NCBI RefSeq assembly: GCF_003330725.1 | Contig: NZ_CP030840.1 | Span: 4,836,001 to 4,900,000 of the forward strand | Reading direction: 5' to 3' | Source of the DNA: Acidisarcina polymorpha | GTDB taxonomy: Bacteria; Acidobacteriota; Terriglobia; Terriglobales; Acidobacteriaceae | Length of the DNA stretch: 64,000 bases | Shown: positions 52,087 through 60,968 of the stretch, in pieces | Layout: each line of letters begins with the position of its first letter | Position numbering within the stretch: the stretch's first letter is position 1 | The notes under the pieces: model-generated | The model's database searches: none | What the model saw: the letters and a program-made list of their open reading frames with translations, nothing else | What the model was told of the DNA's origin: nothing | Position numbers and translations under genes: made by a program

Positions 52087-52246
52087 GGGGAGCACGATTC
52101 CTTTCGGTGACGGCATGAAAAACAACTGACGCGTAGATGAGGCCGGCAATCAAACAGCCAAGCAAGACTGCCAGGAAGACGAGGAGTATCGGTTTTCCCA
52201 AGCCGAGGCGTCGTATCGAGAGATATTGGAGAAATGTCCAGAGCAT
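52061..52246 (-). CDS. Small single-span membrane protein in the T4SS operon
   Basis: A 61-residue protein with one strong membrane helix (PILLVFLAVLLGCLIAGLIY) flanked by positive residues. It lies between VirB6 and VirB8 and overlaps the VirB8 start by 26 bases, so it is translated with them. Such small proteins often stabilise the inner-membrane complex or act in entry exclusion. No homologue recognised. Confidence 0.65.
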   Translation of the reverse strand: MLWTFLQYLSIRRLGLGKPILLVFLAVLLGCLIAGLIYASVVFHAVTERNRAPHVQRHSTH

Positions 52247-52248
52247 AG

Positions 52249-53172
52249 TTACCCCGCAGCGACCGCGACAGCAGCCATGGATACAACCTTACTAACAGCA
52301 CCACCCATGCTCCCGGCCATGCCAGCGGCACCGCCGAAGATAGCTTGAGTCATGCTCGGAATGAACAGCATGTTGATGATGAACGCGACGAAAACCATTG
52401 TGCAGGGGATTAGATTGGCAAGCCAGATCTCCATCGAATAGTTGCCATTGAAGGTCTGCTGGATAAAGGCATTAAGGAACCCGCCCCACACAAAGATGAA
52501 AGCTGCTGCAACTGCCCGGATCATGGCGAAGCCGATGAGTACATCAAGGAAGCTGAAGAACTTCGCGCGAAACGTCCTTGTCATGAGCAAAGGAACAAAG
52601 ATTGGACCGAATAAGGCCGTGACTCCATAGAGGATGAAGGCGCTGCAGTTAATGAGAAACAAGATGGCTGATGCCAGTCCCAATAGCGCCTGCACAAAGA
52701 AGTAGCAGAGGATCTGAATCGGTGCTGTGATCCCCGGCATGGCGGTATTGTCGCCGGCAGTTTTCAGCAGTTGGAGCAACGAGTCGAGCGAGCTTTGGTC
52801 AAACGCTGCAACCATTGCCTGTGCGATGTAAGAAAAGAAGTGGTTGATACCGAAGCTCGCGCCAGGGAACGGATTGACCCAGTAGGTCTCCAAGAGACAG
52901 CAGATGATGAGCTGGAGCAAGAATTTGGTCAGATCGCCCGCTTGAATCGGATGATGGTGCAAGCGGAACGTCATGGTGGAGGTCTGCCAGTTGATGACCA
53001 TGCTGACAAGTATGAAGAATGATATGCAGGCCAACTCCGTCATTCCAAGCTGAGTGAGAGCCCCGCCATTTTGTGTTGTGAGATTCGTCAGATTGTTGGT
53101 GAACTGATACAGCCAATCGACGCCGGAACTCGTACTTGGAAGGGCCTGCGCTAACAACACAATGGAAGCCAT
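52249..53172 (-). CDS. VirB6/TrbL-like polytopic membrane protein
   Basis: A 307-residue protein with about six membrane helices: ACISFFILVSMVINW, a region near LIICCLLETYWVNPF, ILCYFFVQALLGLASAILFL, ILYGVTALFGPIFVPLL, MIRAVAAAFIFVWGGFL and MVFVAFIINMLFI, then a Gly/Ala/Val-rich tail. This fits TrbL/VirB6, a part of the inner-membrane channel. A putative signal segment is at the start. It follows the VirB5 gene on the same strand. Confidence 0.85.
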   Translation of the reverse strand: MASIVLLAQALPSTSSGVDWLYQFTNNLTNLTTQNGGALTQLGMTELACISFFILVSMVINWQTSTMTFRLHHHPIQAGDLTKFLLQLIICCLLETYWVNPFPGASFGINHFFSYIAQAMVAAFDQSSLDSLLQLLKTAGDNTAMPGITAPIQILCYFFVQALLGLASAILFLINCSAFILYGVTALFGPIFVPLLMTRTFRAKFFSFLDVLIGFAMIRAVAAAFIFVWGGFLNAFIQQTFNGNYSMEIWLANLIPCTMVFVAFIINMLFIPSMTQAIFGGAAGMAGSMGGAVSKVVSMAAVAVAAG

Positions 53173-53208
53173 GTCGGGTGCTCTCTCTCAGGTTCGGATG
53201 CTTAGGGT

Positions 53209-53997
53209 TTAGGGGATGTAAGTCTGCCAGGTATGGCCTTCGTTGGCCGCACTGGTGTCATTCATCGCACGTTGCTGTTGGACCATGGCGGCAGAGTTTA
53301 AGTCCTGGGCGGCGGCGTTGCGCTGCTGCATGTTTGCGACGGTCATCTGCGAAGCAAGACAGGTCTGCATCGTTCCCTGTGATTGCATCTCAGACAGCTT
53401 TTGAGCCTCCGCTGCGTTCAGGAGGTTTAGCTGCTGAACCTCGCTGTTCGTCGCAGACGTTCCGTCGAACTGGTTCTGCAGAAGCGTTGTGTTAGCTGTT
53501 TGGTTTTGGCTGCGATTCGCCCGATACTGTCCAACTGCCGTAAGGCAGTCTGGTGAGACCGAATCCGCCATTTCGATCATCGCCAACTGCGAGAGCTGGG
53601 TGCTGCTCCCAACCGTTTGCCCTTTCAGGAAGGTACTGGTGCTGCTGTTCACGGGGACGGTCGCGGTCTTCCAGGCCGTGATCGAACCGCTCGGCGAGTT
53701 GGTATTGAGTGCGATGCTCATGCCGGCTGTCTCGCCGAACATGTTCGCCACGTTGACGTTCTTGAGCTGAGTGAGCGTTGTCTGCCACTGCTGCTTGAGC
53801 GAAAAGTGCGTGACGTTGTTCTTCAGCATGTTGTATTGCGATTCCAGCGTGGTGAGCTGGGACACGAGACTGGCGTAGCTAGTCGGATCGAAGACGATGT
53901 CGCCGATTCCGAAGAGCGCGAAGCTCGGCGTAGCCGTAGCTAAGAGCAGTCCGCCTGCAAGCAGGTACTTTCTGTGCTTTTTCATGTTGAACTTCAT
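53209..53997 (-). CDS. VirB5/TrbJ-like exported protein
   Basis: A 262-residue protein with a signal peptide (KKHRKYLLAGGLLLATATPS, cleavage likely after SFA), then the TrbJ-type opening FGIGDIVFDPTSYASLVSQL and long coiled helices rich in Gln and Asn. TrbJ/VirB5 proteins sit at the pilus tip or in the periplasm and aid pilus assembly. ATG 53997 has GGAG 7 bases away. Order next to VirB6 agrees with the assignment. Confidence 0.85.
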   Translation of the reverse strand: MKFNMKKHRKYLLAGGLLLATATPSFALFGIGDIVFDPTSYASLVSQLTTLESQYNMLKNNVTHFSLKQQWQTTLTQLKNVNVANMFGETAGMSIALNTNSPSGSITAWKTATVPVNSSTSTFLKGQTVGSSTQLSQLAMIEMADSVSPDCLTAVGQYRANRSQNQTANTTLLQNQFDGTSATNSEVQQLNLLNAAEAQKLSEMQSQGTMQTCLASQMTVANMQQRNAAAQDLNSAAMVQQQRAMNDTSAANEGHTWQTYIP

Positions 53998-54019
53998 AGA
54001 GGCTCCTGAAGGGTTGGGG

Positions 54020-54232
54020 TTAGTTGCACTCAGAGAGGGTGGGGTTCATCCGCTCCGGAAGCGTTTTGAAGCTGGCGACGGCTTCGGTGAAGCGGTCCGG
54101 AAAGTCACTGTAGAACCGGACAGCCTCTAGCGCATCGCTGAAGCTCACCGTCCGCACGGCAGCGGTGGCGCCTAAGCTGACTGGCACGGCGAGGGCCAGC
54201 GAAATCAGGATTTTGAGAATACGGGACTGCAT
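54020..54232 (-). CDS. Small exported protein in the T4SS operon
   Basis: A 70-residue protein. The ATG at 54232 has GGAGG 5 bases upstream; a GTG at 54259 is an alternative. The first 25 residues are a signal peptide (MQSRILKILISLALAVPVSL) without a lipobox cysteine. The remainder is about 45 residues with RFYSDFPDRFTEAVASF and one cysteine at the end. It takes the place where VirB7-type or entry-exclusion genes often lie. Not recognised. Confidence 0.6.
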   Translation of the reverse strand: MQSRILKILISLALAVPVSLGATAAVRTVSFSDALEAVRFYSDFPDRFTEAVASFKTLPERMNPTLSECN

Positions 54233-54255
54233 GTATGCCTCCAGAGCCGCAATAA

Positions 54256-55581
54256 TCACAGGGTGGGATCTACGCGATGCTCTGCGTAGGACGGAATCAG
54301 GATGTCGCGGCCGATATATACGCGGGCGCGAGAGCCCTCTTTGAGCGTGATGATCGGCAACCGGTTAAGGAAGTGGTTGAGCACTTGTTCGCCCTCAGTG
54401 GCGGCCTGCTCCGAGATTCCGTTCCGACTCTGAGTGGACGAAGACAGGACGCTCCCGCTGTTGCCGATCTGCGCGAGTCCTCCCAGACCGCCTACTGCAG
54501 CGGCTGCGGCGAACGCCTGGAGATAGCCATGATCCACATTCGTTGCCAAGCCGGTCGTTCCTAGAGGGTCAAGGCCGATGTACTTGTCGAAGTCGAGAGA
54601 GAAACCATCCGGGCACACTGCACGGTGGAAGGTGACGAACATCTTCCTCTGTTGGGCATTGCCCACGCTCTGTACGTTCCCAATCAGCCGCGTTCCTTGC
54701 GGCATAAGAAGTTGCTGGTGGTCGTGGGAGTAGTAGTCCGTGGTGAGCATGATGAGGATGGGACCAGTCAAGCCGCCGTCGATGTGATTGGTCACGACGC
54801 CTTCAAGGACTGTTCCCTCAAACACGCGATAGAGCCTTCCTTGGTAGCTGTCGAAGTCGTAACCAGCCATCGGGTCGCTCTTGCCGTTGGTCTTCGGCTG
54901 TGGCTCTGCGGCGGCTTGGACGCTCGGCTGCTTTCTACCATCCCCTCCATTGGAGGGGATGGCCGCAAGGGTCTCCGTGGAGGCATTTGGTGTCATCTCC
55001 TCGCGTTCGCCCAAAACAGCGGTAGGCTGTACTGGGATTCCGGTCGGTGCCGCAGCGTGGGCGAAGTCGATTGCCACGGTATCGCTGCTGAGAGCGTCTT
55101 GATGCAACTTCTCTCGCACCAAAGCCTTCTGCTTGGCCTCAGCCTGTGCCTGAGAGACATTGGACGTCTGCTTAGGCGCGTTAGGACTATCGCCATAGAT
55201 GGCGTTGCGCTGCGCGGCAGTCATGGGAGCGGTCCCGGCGGATTCAGGGCCGGGTACGGCCTGTTCAGCCTGGAGCTGCTGCTGTAAGGCAGCAAGCTCC
55301 TGTTGGTGCTGACGGTCATCGGCATCTCGCTGCGCCTGCATGTGCTGCTGCGTCTCGAAGCTGCTAACCTGCTGCGGGTTGGCTGACGCAGGGCGCATGG
55401 GCATCGCACTGACTGGCGCGGACTTCTTGTTGCCACTTACGAGGCTGGAAAGGTTTGCAATGCCGATCAGGGCTACGATGGCGATGAGGCCGACGATAAC
55501 CGGAGTGCTCTTCTTCAATGGAGAAGGGGCCTCTGGCTGCTGCGGCACGGTGGCTGGCTGGTTCTGATTTGTCTCGGGCAT
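54256..55581 (-). CDS. VirB10/TrbI-like channel protein
   Basis: A 441-residue protein with a cytoplasmic N-tail, one membrane helix (VIVGLIAIVALIGIANLSSL, about residues 29-48), a long Gln/Ala-rich periplasmic linker and the C-terminal TrbI/VirB10 beta-barrel domain: AGYDFDSYQGRLYRVFEGTV, TNHIDGGLTGPILIMLTTDY, LLMPQGTRLIGNVQ and LDPLGTTGLATNVDHGYLQA. It forms the outer-membrane core with VirB9. The ATG follows AAGGAG. VirB9 ends 2 bases upstream of its ATG region. Confidence 0.93.
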   Translation of the reverse strand: MPETNQNQPATVPQQPEAPSPLKKSTPVIVGLIAIVALIGIANLSSLVSGNKKSAPVSAMPMRPASANPQQVSSFETQQHMQAQRDADDRQHQQELAALQQQLQAEQAVPGPESAGTAPMTAAQRNAIYGDSPNAPKQTSNVSQAQAEAKQKALVREKLHQDALSSDTVAIDFAHAAAPTGIPVQPTAVLGEREEMTPNASTETLAAIPSNGGDGRKQPSVQAAAEPQPKTNGKSDPMAGYDFDSYQGRLYRVFEGTVLEGVVTNHIDGGLTGPILIMLTTDYYSHDHQQLLMPQGTRLIGNVQSVGNAQQRKMFVTFHRAVCPDGFSLDFDKYIGLDPLGTTGLATNVDHGYLQAFAAAAAVGGLGGLAQIGNSGSVLSSSTQSRNGISEQAATEGEQVLNHFLNRLPIITLKEGSRARVYIGRDILIPSYAEHRVDPTL

Positions 55582-55583
55582 GA

Positions 55584-56423
55584 TTACTCCTTCCCGTCGA
55601 TGCGGTGGAAGTCCACCCTTTGCTTGCCGATGGTGAGATACCCGTTATCAAGTTGCTTGGGAACGGTATAGAGGCCGGCGTTGTAATCAAAGTTGATGAG
55701 CGAGCCCTTCTTGTCCTTCAACTCATACAGCGCCGGAGTCTCCTGGAAATGACCGCGCAGGTAAGTGAACTTGTCGTCATGCCAAATCTGCTGAAGTCCA
55801 AGCTCCTTGCCCTTCTTGTCGTCCCAGGTAAAGTCAAAGTGCAGGCTGCCTGGATACTGGCTCCGGTACGTCTCGGCCTTGGCCTCTTCCGCCTTCAGCT
55901 CTGCTGTTTGCGCAGCTTTTGCGGAGACGGCTTCCTGCTTGGCCTTCTCCAACTCGGCCGCGGGAACGAAGACTGGCAGGTCCGTGAGCCTATCCTTCGC
56001 AACCTTGTCTCCGGGAATGATGAACACTTTGGAATCGAAGTGAGCGTCGGCGTCACTGGAGATCTCCTGAAGCTGCAACGTGTATTCGTTGCCGTGGTCG
56101 GAGACGATGTGGATGTCCGTGCTCGTGTTCGCCAGCTTCGGCTTGATGCTGATGAAGCGGCTGGCCACATGGCCGCCGTCGAAAACCCAGTCCACCGTGT
56201 CTCCACCGAAGACGGTAGCGATCTTCTCCTCGGCGGGTAGGAGGATGAGCGTCGATTGCAGCAGACCCGCACGGATCACCGGTGGCGTCTCGGCCTCCGT
56301 GACGGTGACAGAACGCGGAGCGTTCGACTGGAGATGGTGCGGCTCCGAGGTCGTGACCGCATTTGCGGTGGCCGTTGCGAGAGTGAGTCCAAAGGTTACG
56401 AAGACGAGGAAGAGGGGCTTCAC
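55584..56423 (-). CDS. VirB9/TrbG-like outer-membrane core protein
   Basis: A 279-residue exported protein translated from GTG 56423. A signal peptide (PLFLVFVTFGLTLATATANA) is followed by the VirB9 fold: EEKIATVFGGDTVDWVFDGG, ASRFISIKPKLANTSTDIHI, VSDHGNEYTLQLQEIS and the C-terminal domain FDFTWDDKKGKELGLQQIWH with ETPALYELKDKKGS. It pairs with VirB10 in the core complex. No frameshift or odd feature. Confidence 0.92.
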   Translation of the reverse strand: MKPLFLVFVTFGLTLATATANAVTTSEPHHLQSNAPRSVTVTEAETPPVIRAGLLQSTLILLPAEEKIATVFGGDTVDWVFDGGHVASRFISIKPKLANTSTDIHIVSDHGNEYTLQLQEISSDADAHFDSKVFIIPGDKVAKDRLTDLPVFVPAAELEKAKQEAVSAKAAQTAELKAEEAKAETYRSQYPGSLHFDFTWDDKKGKELGLQQIWHDDKFTYLRGHFQETPALYELKDKKGSLINFDYNAGLYTVPKQLDNGYLTIGKQRVDFHRIDGKE

Positions 56424-56458
56424 AGGTGATGTCCTTTCAGTTGGGAGCGTGGATAGGG

Positions 56459-58828
56459 TTAGACAGTCTCGCCGAGGGCGAAGCGGGAGATGCCCTCGGA
56501 GAGTCCGTATTTGTCGATTAGCTTGGTCCGGCGCACCCGGTCCTTCGGCTTGGTTGAAAAGGTGGCGTAGCTGCGGCTGTCGAGATTGAGGGTGACAACC
56601 TTGGTCAGCCCGTCGCGCCGCATGTAAAGTCCTTCGCGATCCTGCAAGCTCTCGAAGAGAGCGAGCTGTTGCTCGTTCATCTTGAAAAGTTCGGCATACC
56701 GCTTCCTGTTGAAGGTGGCGTCTTTCAGGAAGAGAAACGAAGTGCAGGAGTTCACGATGCTGTCCGCATTCGCTCCAAGATCGTCGGCGGACTGGCCGAT
56801 CATGGTCACGCCGCCGAGGTTCTTGCGAACGGTCTTGATGGAAGCGAGCGCACCATCCAAGAGCTGCTTGTTCTTCATCGAAGAGAAGATCTCTTCGATG
56901 AGAATGTGCTTCGGTACTCCGAGATTGGCCGGGTTGTAGAGCACATCATTGATTCGGCGTAGCAGCCACACCATCAGCGGCTCGATCAGGTCGGCGTACT
57001 GTTCCTTGTTAACGCCCTGGAAGTCGAAGCATTGGAGCCGAGAGAGTGAGAGGCTGTCTTCCACGTTGTCGAAGACGGCATTATAGATGCCCTTGCCAAC
57101 CCACTTGGACAAATACCGGTCGAGCTTCTTCGGGAGGAAAAGATTGGAGAGGCGGCGATTCGCGGCATCGAGCAGGTACATATCCTGCACCGCCTTATGG
57201 ATCACGTCGTCATCCTCCGGCTCAAGTTCCGCTCCGCCATTGGCGAGCAGGAGCTTGACGAACGAGTACAAGAATTTGATGTTGCTCTCGGTCGGCTCCA
57301 AGGCGAACGGGTTTACCCGTGGACCGTCCTTGCCAACGCGATCGACACGACCGCCATACAGTTCAACGACGCTTTCGTAGCTGCCGCCGATGTCGAAGAT
57401 GTAAGTGAATCCGCCATATTTCTGCTCAAGCGAGATGATCTGATTTCCGTGCACCGACTTCCCGGTCCCTGTCGGACCAATGATGAGCATGACCCGTACG
57501 CCGTCCACATACACGTCCTGAAAGAACGGCGTCCTCGTGCGCGTCTCGAAGATGTTGAGGTACTCCGAATCGAGGTCTTCCGAGTGAGGATGTCCGATAT
57601 GGGGAGCGAACACAGAGGAGAGGCGAGCGTGATGATCCTCTGCAAGCCACAGTGGAAAGACACTGAACTTTCGATTGCCGGGAAACATGGCGTAGAAGGC
57701 AGAGAGATTGCCAAGCGTCTCCTCCATCACCTGCGCACGCGCATCCACAAACACTCGATGCACAGTGGGAACGATGTCACGGAGCTGCTCTGGGCTTGTG
57801 GCCGCAAGAAGCAAACGAAGCGAAAACTCGCCCTGGGCTTTCTTGTCGAGAGAACGGATGACGTCGCTGAGGTCATCGACGTTATTGTTCGCGGCCTTCG
57901 CTCCGGCTCCCGTATCCAGCGAAGCGCTATCGCGCCCGCTCATCACCCGCTGCATAACGCCAACTTTGAAGAAGGAAATGAACTTCTCCTGGGCGTCGAT
58001 CTCGCTGCGGGCTGCTGAAGTTGACTTCACCCGCCATGTCGAACACAGCACGCTATCGCAGTCGATAGTTAGCAGTCCGGAGAACATGCAAGGCCGGGAT
58101 GCTTCGGGGGTCGTCTTGAGCGAGAACATTTGGACGTGCCGCTTGCCTACCTGCACATGATCGCTATGCCAGGCGACCGGACTCTTGACGATCTGGCGGT
58201 CAACACTGGTGTCTTCTCGGAGCTGATCGCGATCCGCCCACTCTTCAAGATTGAAGAGATAGCTAAAGAACTGGAAGGCTTCGGCCTTACCCAGCAGGTT
58301 GAGGCCGAGAGAACTTCCGAGGTGTCCTTCCAGCAATGTCGCTGTCTTCTCAAGGTCAGACAGCATACGGGAGGTATCGACCGCGTTCTCCTGCGGCTTG
58401 CGCTCGAAGGCTTTGGCCTTCGACGGCTCCAGCGTCAGGCACCAGTGGAGGTCGATGCGTCGAAAACCTGCCGTCTTGTCGAGATGGGTCAGACGGTCGC
58501 TGGCGAACGTCTCAGTCACCTCGTTCGCATACTGCTTCTCTCGGGGAAGATCGAAGCCGGACATGACACGGGTGTACTGATAGAGGCACGATCCCTCCGG
58601 CAGTCCGCGCAAAGCGCCTTCCACCTGACGAACGCGGGCCTCAAGTTCCAGGTCGGTCAGGGCTTCTTCATCCAAGCCAGTCAGAGAAAAGAGGCATCCG
58701 TAGCCGCCGCCCTTCAGGGCGAAGATGTTTGGCCCCACGAAGCGGGAGATGGGCACGATGCTGCAGGCCGCTCCCGCCTTCGCAAACCACGGGGTATGTT
58801 TTTGTTGTTCAGCGTTTGCGCGGGTCAT
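56459..58828 (-). CDS. VirB4/TrbE-family conjugative ATPase
   Basis: A 789-residue cytoplasmic/peripheral ATPase with the N-terminal CagE/TrbE domain (about 1-400; FALKGGGYGCLFSLTGLDEE) and a RecA-like C-terminal domain. Walker A is IIGPTGTGKSVHGNQI at about 449, FTYIFDIGGSYESVVELYGG follows, and ILIEEIFSSMKNKQLLDGAL is the Walker B helix. It energises pilus biogenesis and substrate movement. It overlaps the VirB3 gene by 20 bases. Size is as expected. Confidence 0.95.
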   Translation of the reverse strand: MTRANAEQQKHTPWFAKAGAACSIVPISRFVGPNIFALKGGGYGCLFSLTGLDEEALTDLELEARVRQVEGALRGLPEGSCLYQYTRVMSGFDLPREKQYANEVTETFASDRLTHLDKTAGFRRIDLHWCLTLEPSKAKAFERKPQENAVDTSRMLSDLEKTATLLEGHLGSSLGLNLLGKAEAFQFFSYLFNLEEWADRDQLREDTSVDRQIVKSPVAWHSDHVQVGKRHVQMFSLKTTPEASRPCMFSGLLTIDCDSVLCSTWRVKSTSAARSEIDAQEKFISFFKVGVMQRVMSGRDSASLDTGAGAKAANNNVDDLSDVIRSLDKKAQGEFSLRLLLAATSPEQLRDIVPTVHRVFVDARAQVMEETLGNLSAFYAMFPGNRKFSVFPLWLAEDHHARLSSVFAPHIGHPHSEDLDSEYLNIFETRTRTPFFQDVYVDGVRVMLIIGPTGTGKSVHGNQIISLEQKYGGFTYIFDIGGSYESVVELYGGRVDRVGKDGPRVNPFALEPTESNIKFLYSFVKLLLANGGAELEPEDDDVIHKAVQDMYLLDAANRRLSNLFLPKKLDRYLSKWVGKGIYNAVFDNVEDSLSLSRLQCFDFQGVNKEQYADLIEPLMVWLLRRINDVLYNPANLGVPKHILIEEIFSSMKNKQLLDGALASIKTVRKNLGGVTMIGQSADDLGANADSIVNSCTSFLFLKDATFNRKRYAELFKMNEQQLALFESLQDREGLYMRRDGLTKVVTLNLDSRSYATFSTKPKDRVRRTKLIDKYGLSEGISRFALGETV

Positions 58829-59078
58829 AGTAGCTCTTCTGGTTGAGGCTCAGGCCCCAGAGTTGGAACATCTTTGGGTGTTTGCGGACGATCAGCCATG
58901 CGCCGCCCGCCAGTGTTGGAAAGCTAAGAATTGCCACTATTCGGAAACCGACGAGGAAAACCGTCACGCAGACAAACACGATGGCCATCCATGCCGAGAG
59001 GTCAAGCCCTAGCTTGGCTCTCGGCCTGTTCAACGCCTGATTGATCGGTAACGGTTCCCCCCGCTTGGTCATATGCAT
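58809..59078 (-). CDS. VirB3/TrbD-like membrane protein
   Basis: An 89-residue inner-membrane protein starting at ATG 59078 after GGAG. It has one or two hydrophobic segments (WMAIVFVCVTVFLVGFRIVA; ILSFPTLAGGAWLIVRK) and the terminal YYDPRKR found in VirB3-type proteins. It lies between VirB2 and VirB4, the canonical position, and overlaps the VirB4 start by 20 bases. Confidence 0.85.
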   Translation of the reverse strand: MHMTKRGEPLPINQALNRPRAKLGLDLSAWMAIVFVCVTVFLVGFRIVAILSFPTLAGGAWLIVRKHPKMFQLWGLSLNQKSYYDPRKR

Positions 59079-59086
59079 GGCAGCTC

Positions 59087-59455
59087 CTACATCGACTGCC
59101 CGGTGAGAGACCCAATCCAGCCCGCGCCCCATCCGAGAACGCCAGCACCAAACAGCGCACCGAAGAGACCCGGAATAGCGTCCTGAAAGCGACCGCTCAT
59201 CATCCGAATGCCGGCGAAGATCAAACCGCCAAAACAGATGACAGCGCCGGCATAGACGGCAAACGTTTTGAATGTCCCCATGAGCGTCTGAGCGCCGGAG
59301 AAGTCCATCGTCCCCTGTGCGTGTGCGGCACTCGCAAAAGAGAGCGCGATTAGGGTTGGTGCCAACATACGCGCGGCGTTGGCAATCTTTTGTTTAGTGA
59401 AGCGTTGCGCCCACCTGTTGGCGAGCCGGGACTTAAGCTGAACTGTCGTCTTCAT
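59087..59455 (-). CDS. VirB2/TrbC-like prepilin
   Basis: A 122-residue prepilin. A basic leader is followed by a signal peptide (AARMLAPTLIALSFASAAHA, cleavage after HAQ region) and two membrane helices of the mature pilin (KTFAVYAGAVICFGGLIFAG; LFGALFGAGVLGWGAGWIG). This is the standard VirB2/TrbC form. Start ATG 59455 has GAGGTG upstream. It is the first gene of the minus-strand transfer operon. Confidence 0.9.
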   Translation of the reverse strand: MKTTVQLKSRLANRWAQRFTKQKIANAARMLAPTLIALSFASAAHAQGTMDFSGAQTLMGTFKTFAVYAGAVICFGGLIFAGIRMMSGRFQDAIPGLFGALFGAGVLGWGAGWIGSLTGQSM

Positions 59456-59762
59456 TAGCACCTCGATCAACCGTGGAATCGGTTGGGATATGCGTAACGT
59501 AGAGGCTCATCGTTTAGCGAGTCCAATAACTTTCGATAGCTCACTTATTCATAAAACGAATTAGAGGGTAAATTTTGCGGGTCCGATTCGGGCGACACTG
59601 GCCGTCGCCGCTCAGGTTCTGCGCGCAATTTCAAGCCATTCTGCGGCGATTCTTCAGAAAGAGTTGCGCTCTTATTTCGACATGGAGGGAGATACTGCAG
59701 GCGGAGTCGGGAAACTTCAGCAACATTGCGTAACGCACTCTTGCGTGATACAAAAGTGCGTG
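59456..59762. promoter_or_regulatory. Divergent control region between the transfer operon and an ATPase gene
   Basis: Three copies of TGCGT(A/G)A begin at 59727, 59742 and 59757, exactly 15 bases apart; the last overlaps the ATG of the plus-strand ATPase gene. A fourth copy, TGCGTAACG, lies alone at 59491-59499, 36 bases before the VirB2 start. TGCGTAACGCA at 59727-59737 is also a palindrome around a central A. Such phased repeats resemble binding sites for a regulator shared by both units or iterons. No gene lies here. Confidence 0.55.
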
Positions 59763-60968
59763 ATGAATAATCCTTTCGAATTCGGTCGGGAACTGGGAAC
59801 CGAAGAACTCGTAGATCGCGCAGACGAGGTTGCCGCGGTCGTTCAGACCATCCGCCAAGGCTCAAAGCTGTTCCTCGTTGGGCCAAGACGTTTCGGGAAG
59901 ACCTCAATCCTCAAGACATCGGAAGATCGTCTGAGCACGACTGATGCCGTCGTTCTGCGGTTCGACGCAGAGAGCTACCCTGCGTTGGACACCTTCGTGA
60001 CGAGCCTTATTTCAACCGCGGCAAAAGCTCTGAAGGGGCCTGTCGAACGGGTTGGAGAGCAAGTCCGCGGCTTCTTTTCCCGGCTTCGACCCGAACTGAG
60101 TTTCAACATTACCCAGGATGCTTGGAGCGCCAAGTTGGGAATGAATGTTGCATCAACCCAAGAGGCCCATCTGACCCTACTGGTTGAAGCCCTGAATGGC
60201 CTGGAAGCTCTCGCGGCGGCTCAGCCAAAGGGTCGACCGGTTGGCCTCATTGTCGATGAGTTTCAGAAAGTCATCGAGATGGGCGGCACCCAGGCCGAAT
60301 CGCAAATTCGCGCGGCCATTCAGCGACACAAGCGGGTCGGGTATGTGTTCGCGGGCTCGAAGACGCGGATGCTCACCGCAATGACGATGGACGCGGCGAG
60401 ACCCTTCTACCGGCTGGGTGCGGTTCGCTTCATTGGACCGGTGCCCAAAGCCGATTTTGTCGCATTTCTCCGTTCCAAGTTCGAAGAAAGTGGCTACCGC
60501 ATCGAAGACGACGCTGCGCTTCAGGCCATTCTCGACTTGTCGGAAGAAGTGCCATACAACGTGCAGATGTTAGCGCACGCCTGTTGGGACCAACTGCGCA
60601 CGCGGCCCAAGCAGACAGCCGTTCTCACCTCGATTCTCGTCCATGAGGCAATGAGCCTCATCGTGAGGCAATACGACCCTTTCTACACACAAATCTGGTC
60701 ATCTCTCACCGCCGTTCAGCAGAAGACCTTGCTGGCAGTGATTCAAGAGGCTGGTGCTCGACTTCAATCTCAGAAGGTGGCGCTATCGGTGGGCAAAGGA
60801 GCCTCAACGGTACAGCGCGCTCTCGAAGCTCTCACCGACAAGGAAATCCTTCGTGAAGAGGAACACGAAGGCGGCGTCAGAATGAGATTTGAAGATCCAT
60901 TCCTATCGCAGTGGATACGCGCATTCCCGGCGCGGGTCACAGGTTTCATCGTCCCCCAAACCCGATAA
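59763..60968 (+). CDS. AAA/archaeal-ATPase-like (STAND-type) protein
   Basis: A 401-residue ATPase from the ATG at 59763 (MNNPFEFG; the frame opens 33 codons earlier without support). Walker A is LVGPRRFGKTSILK near 38, and Walker B is PVGLIVDEFQKVIEMGG near 162, with GYVFAGSKTRML after it. The C-terminal 90 residues form a winged-helix-like region (VGKGASTVQRALEALTDKEI). This is the layout of COG1672-type predicted ATPases, common on mobile elements and related to STAND NTPases. Role unknown; it may be a regulator, a toxin component or a defence sensor. It is divergent from the transfer operon. Confidence 0.75.
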   Translation: MNNPFEFGRELGTEELVDRADEVAAVVQTIRQGSKLFLVGPRRFGKTSILKTSEDRLSTTDAVVLRFDAESYPALDTFVTSLISTAAKALKGPVERVGEQVRGFFSRLRPELSFNITQDAWSAKLGMNVASTQEAHLTLLVEALNGLEALAAAQPKGRPVGLIVDEFQKVIEMGGTQAESQIRAAIQRHKRVGYVFAGSKTRMLTAMTMDAARPFYRLGAVRFIGPVPKADFVAFLRSKFEESGYRIEDDAALQAILDLSEEVPYNVQMLAHACWDQLRTRPKQTAVLTSILVHEAMSLIVRQYDPFYTQIWSSLTAVQQKTLLAVIQEAGARLQSQKVALSVGKGASTVQRALEALTDKEILREEEHEGGVRMRFEDPFLSQWIRAFPARVTGFIVPQTR

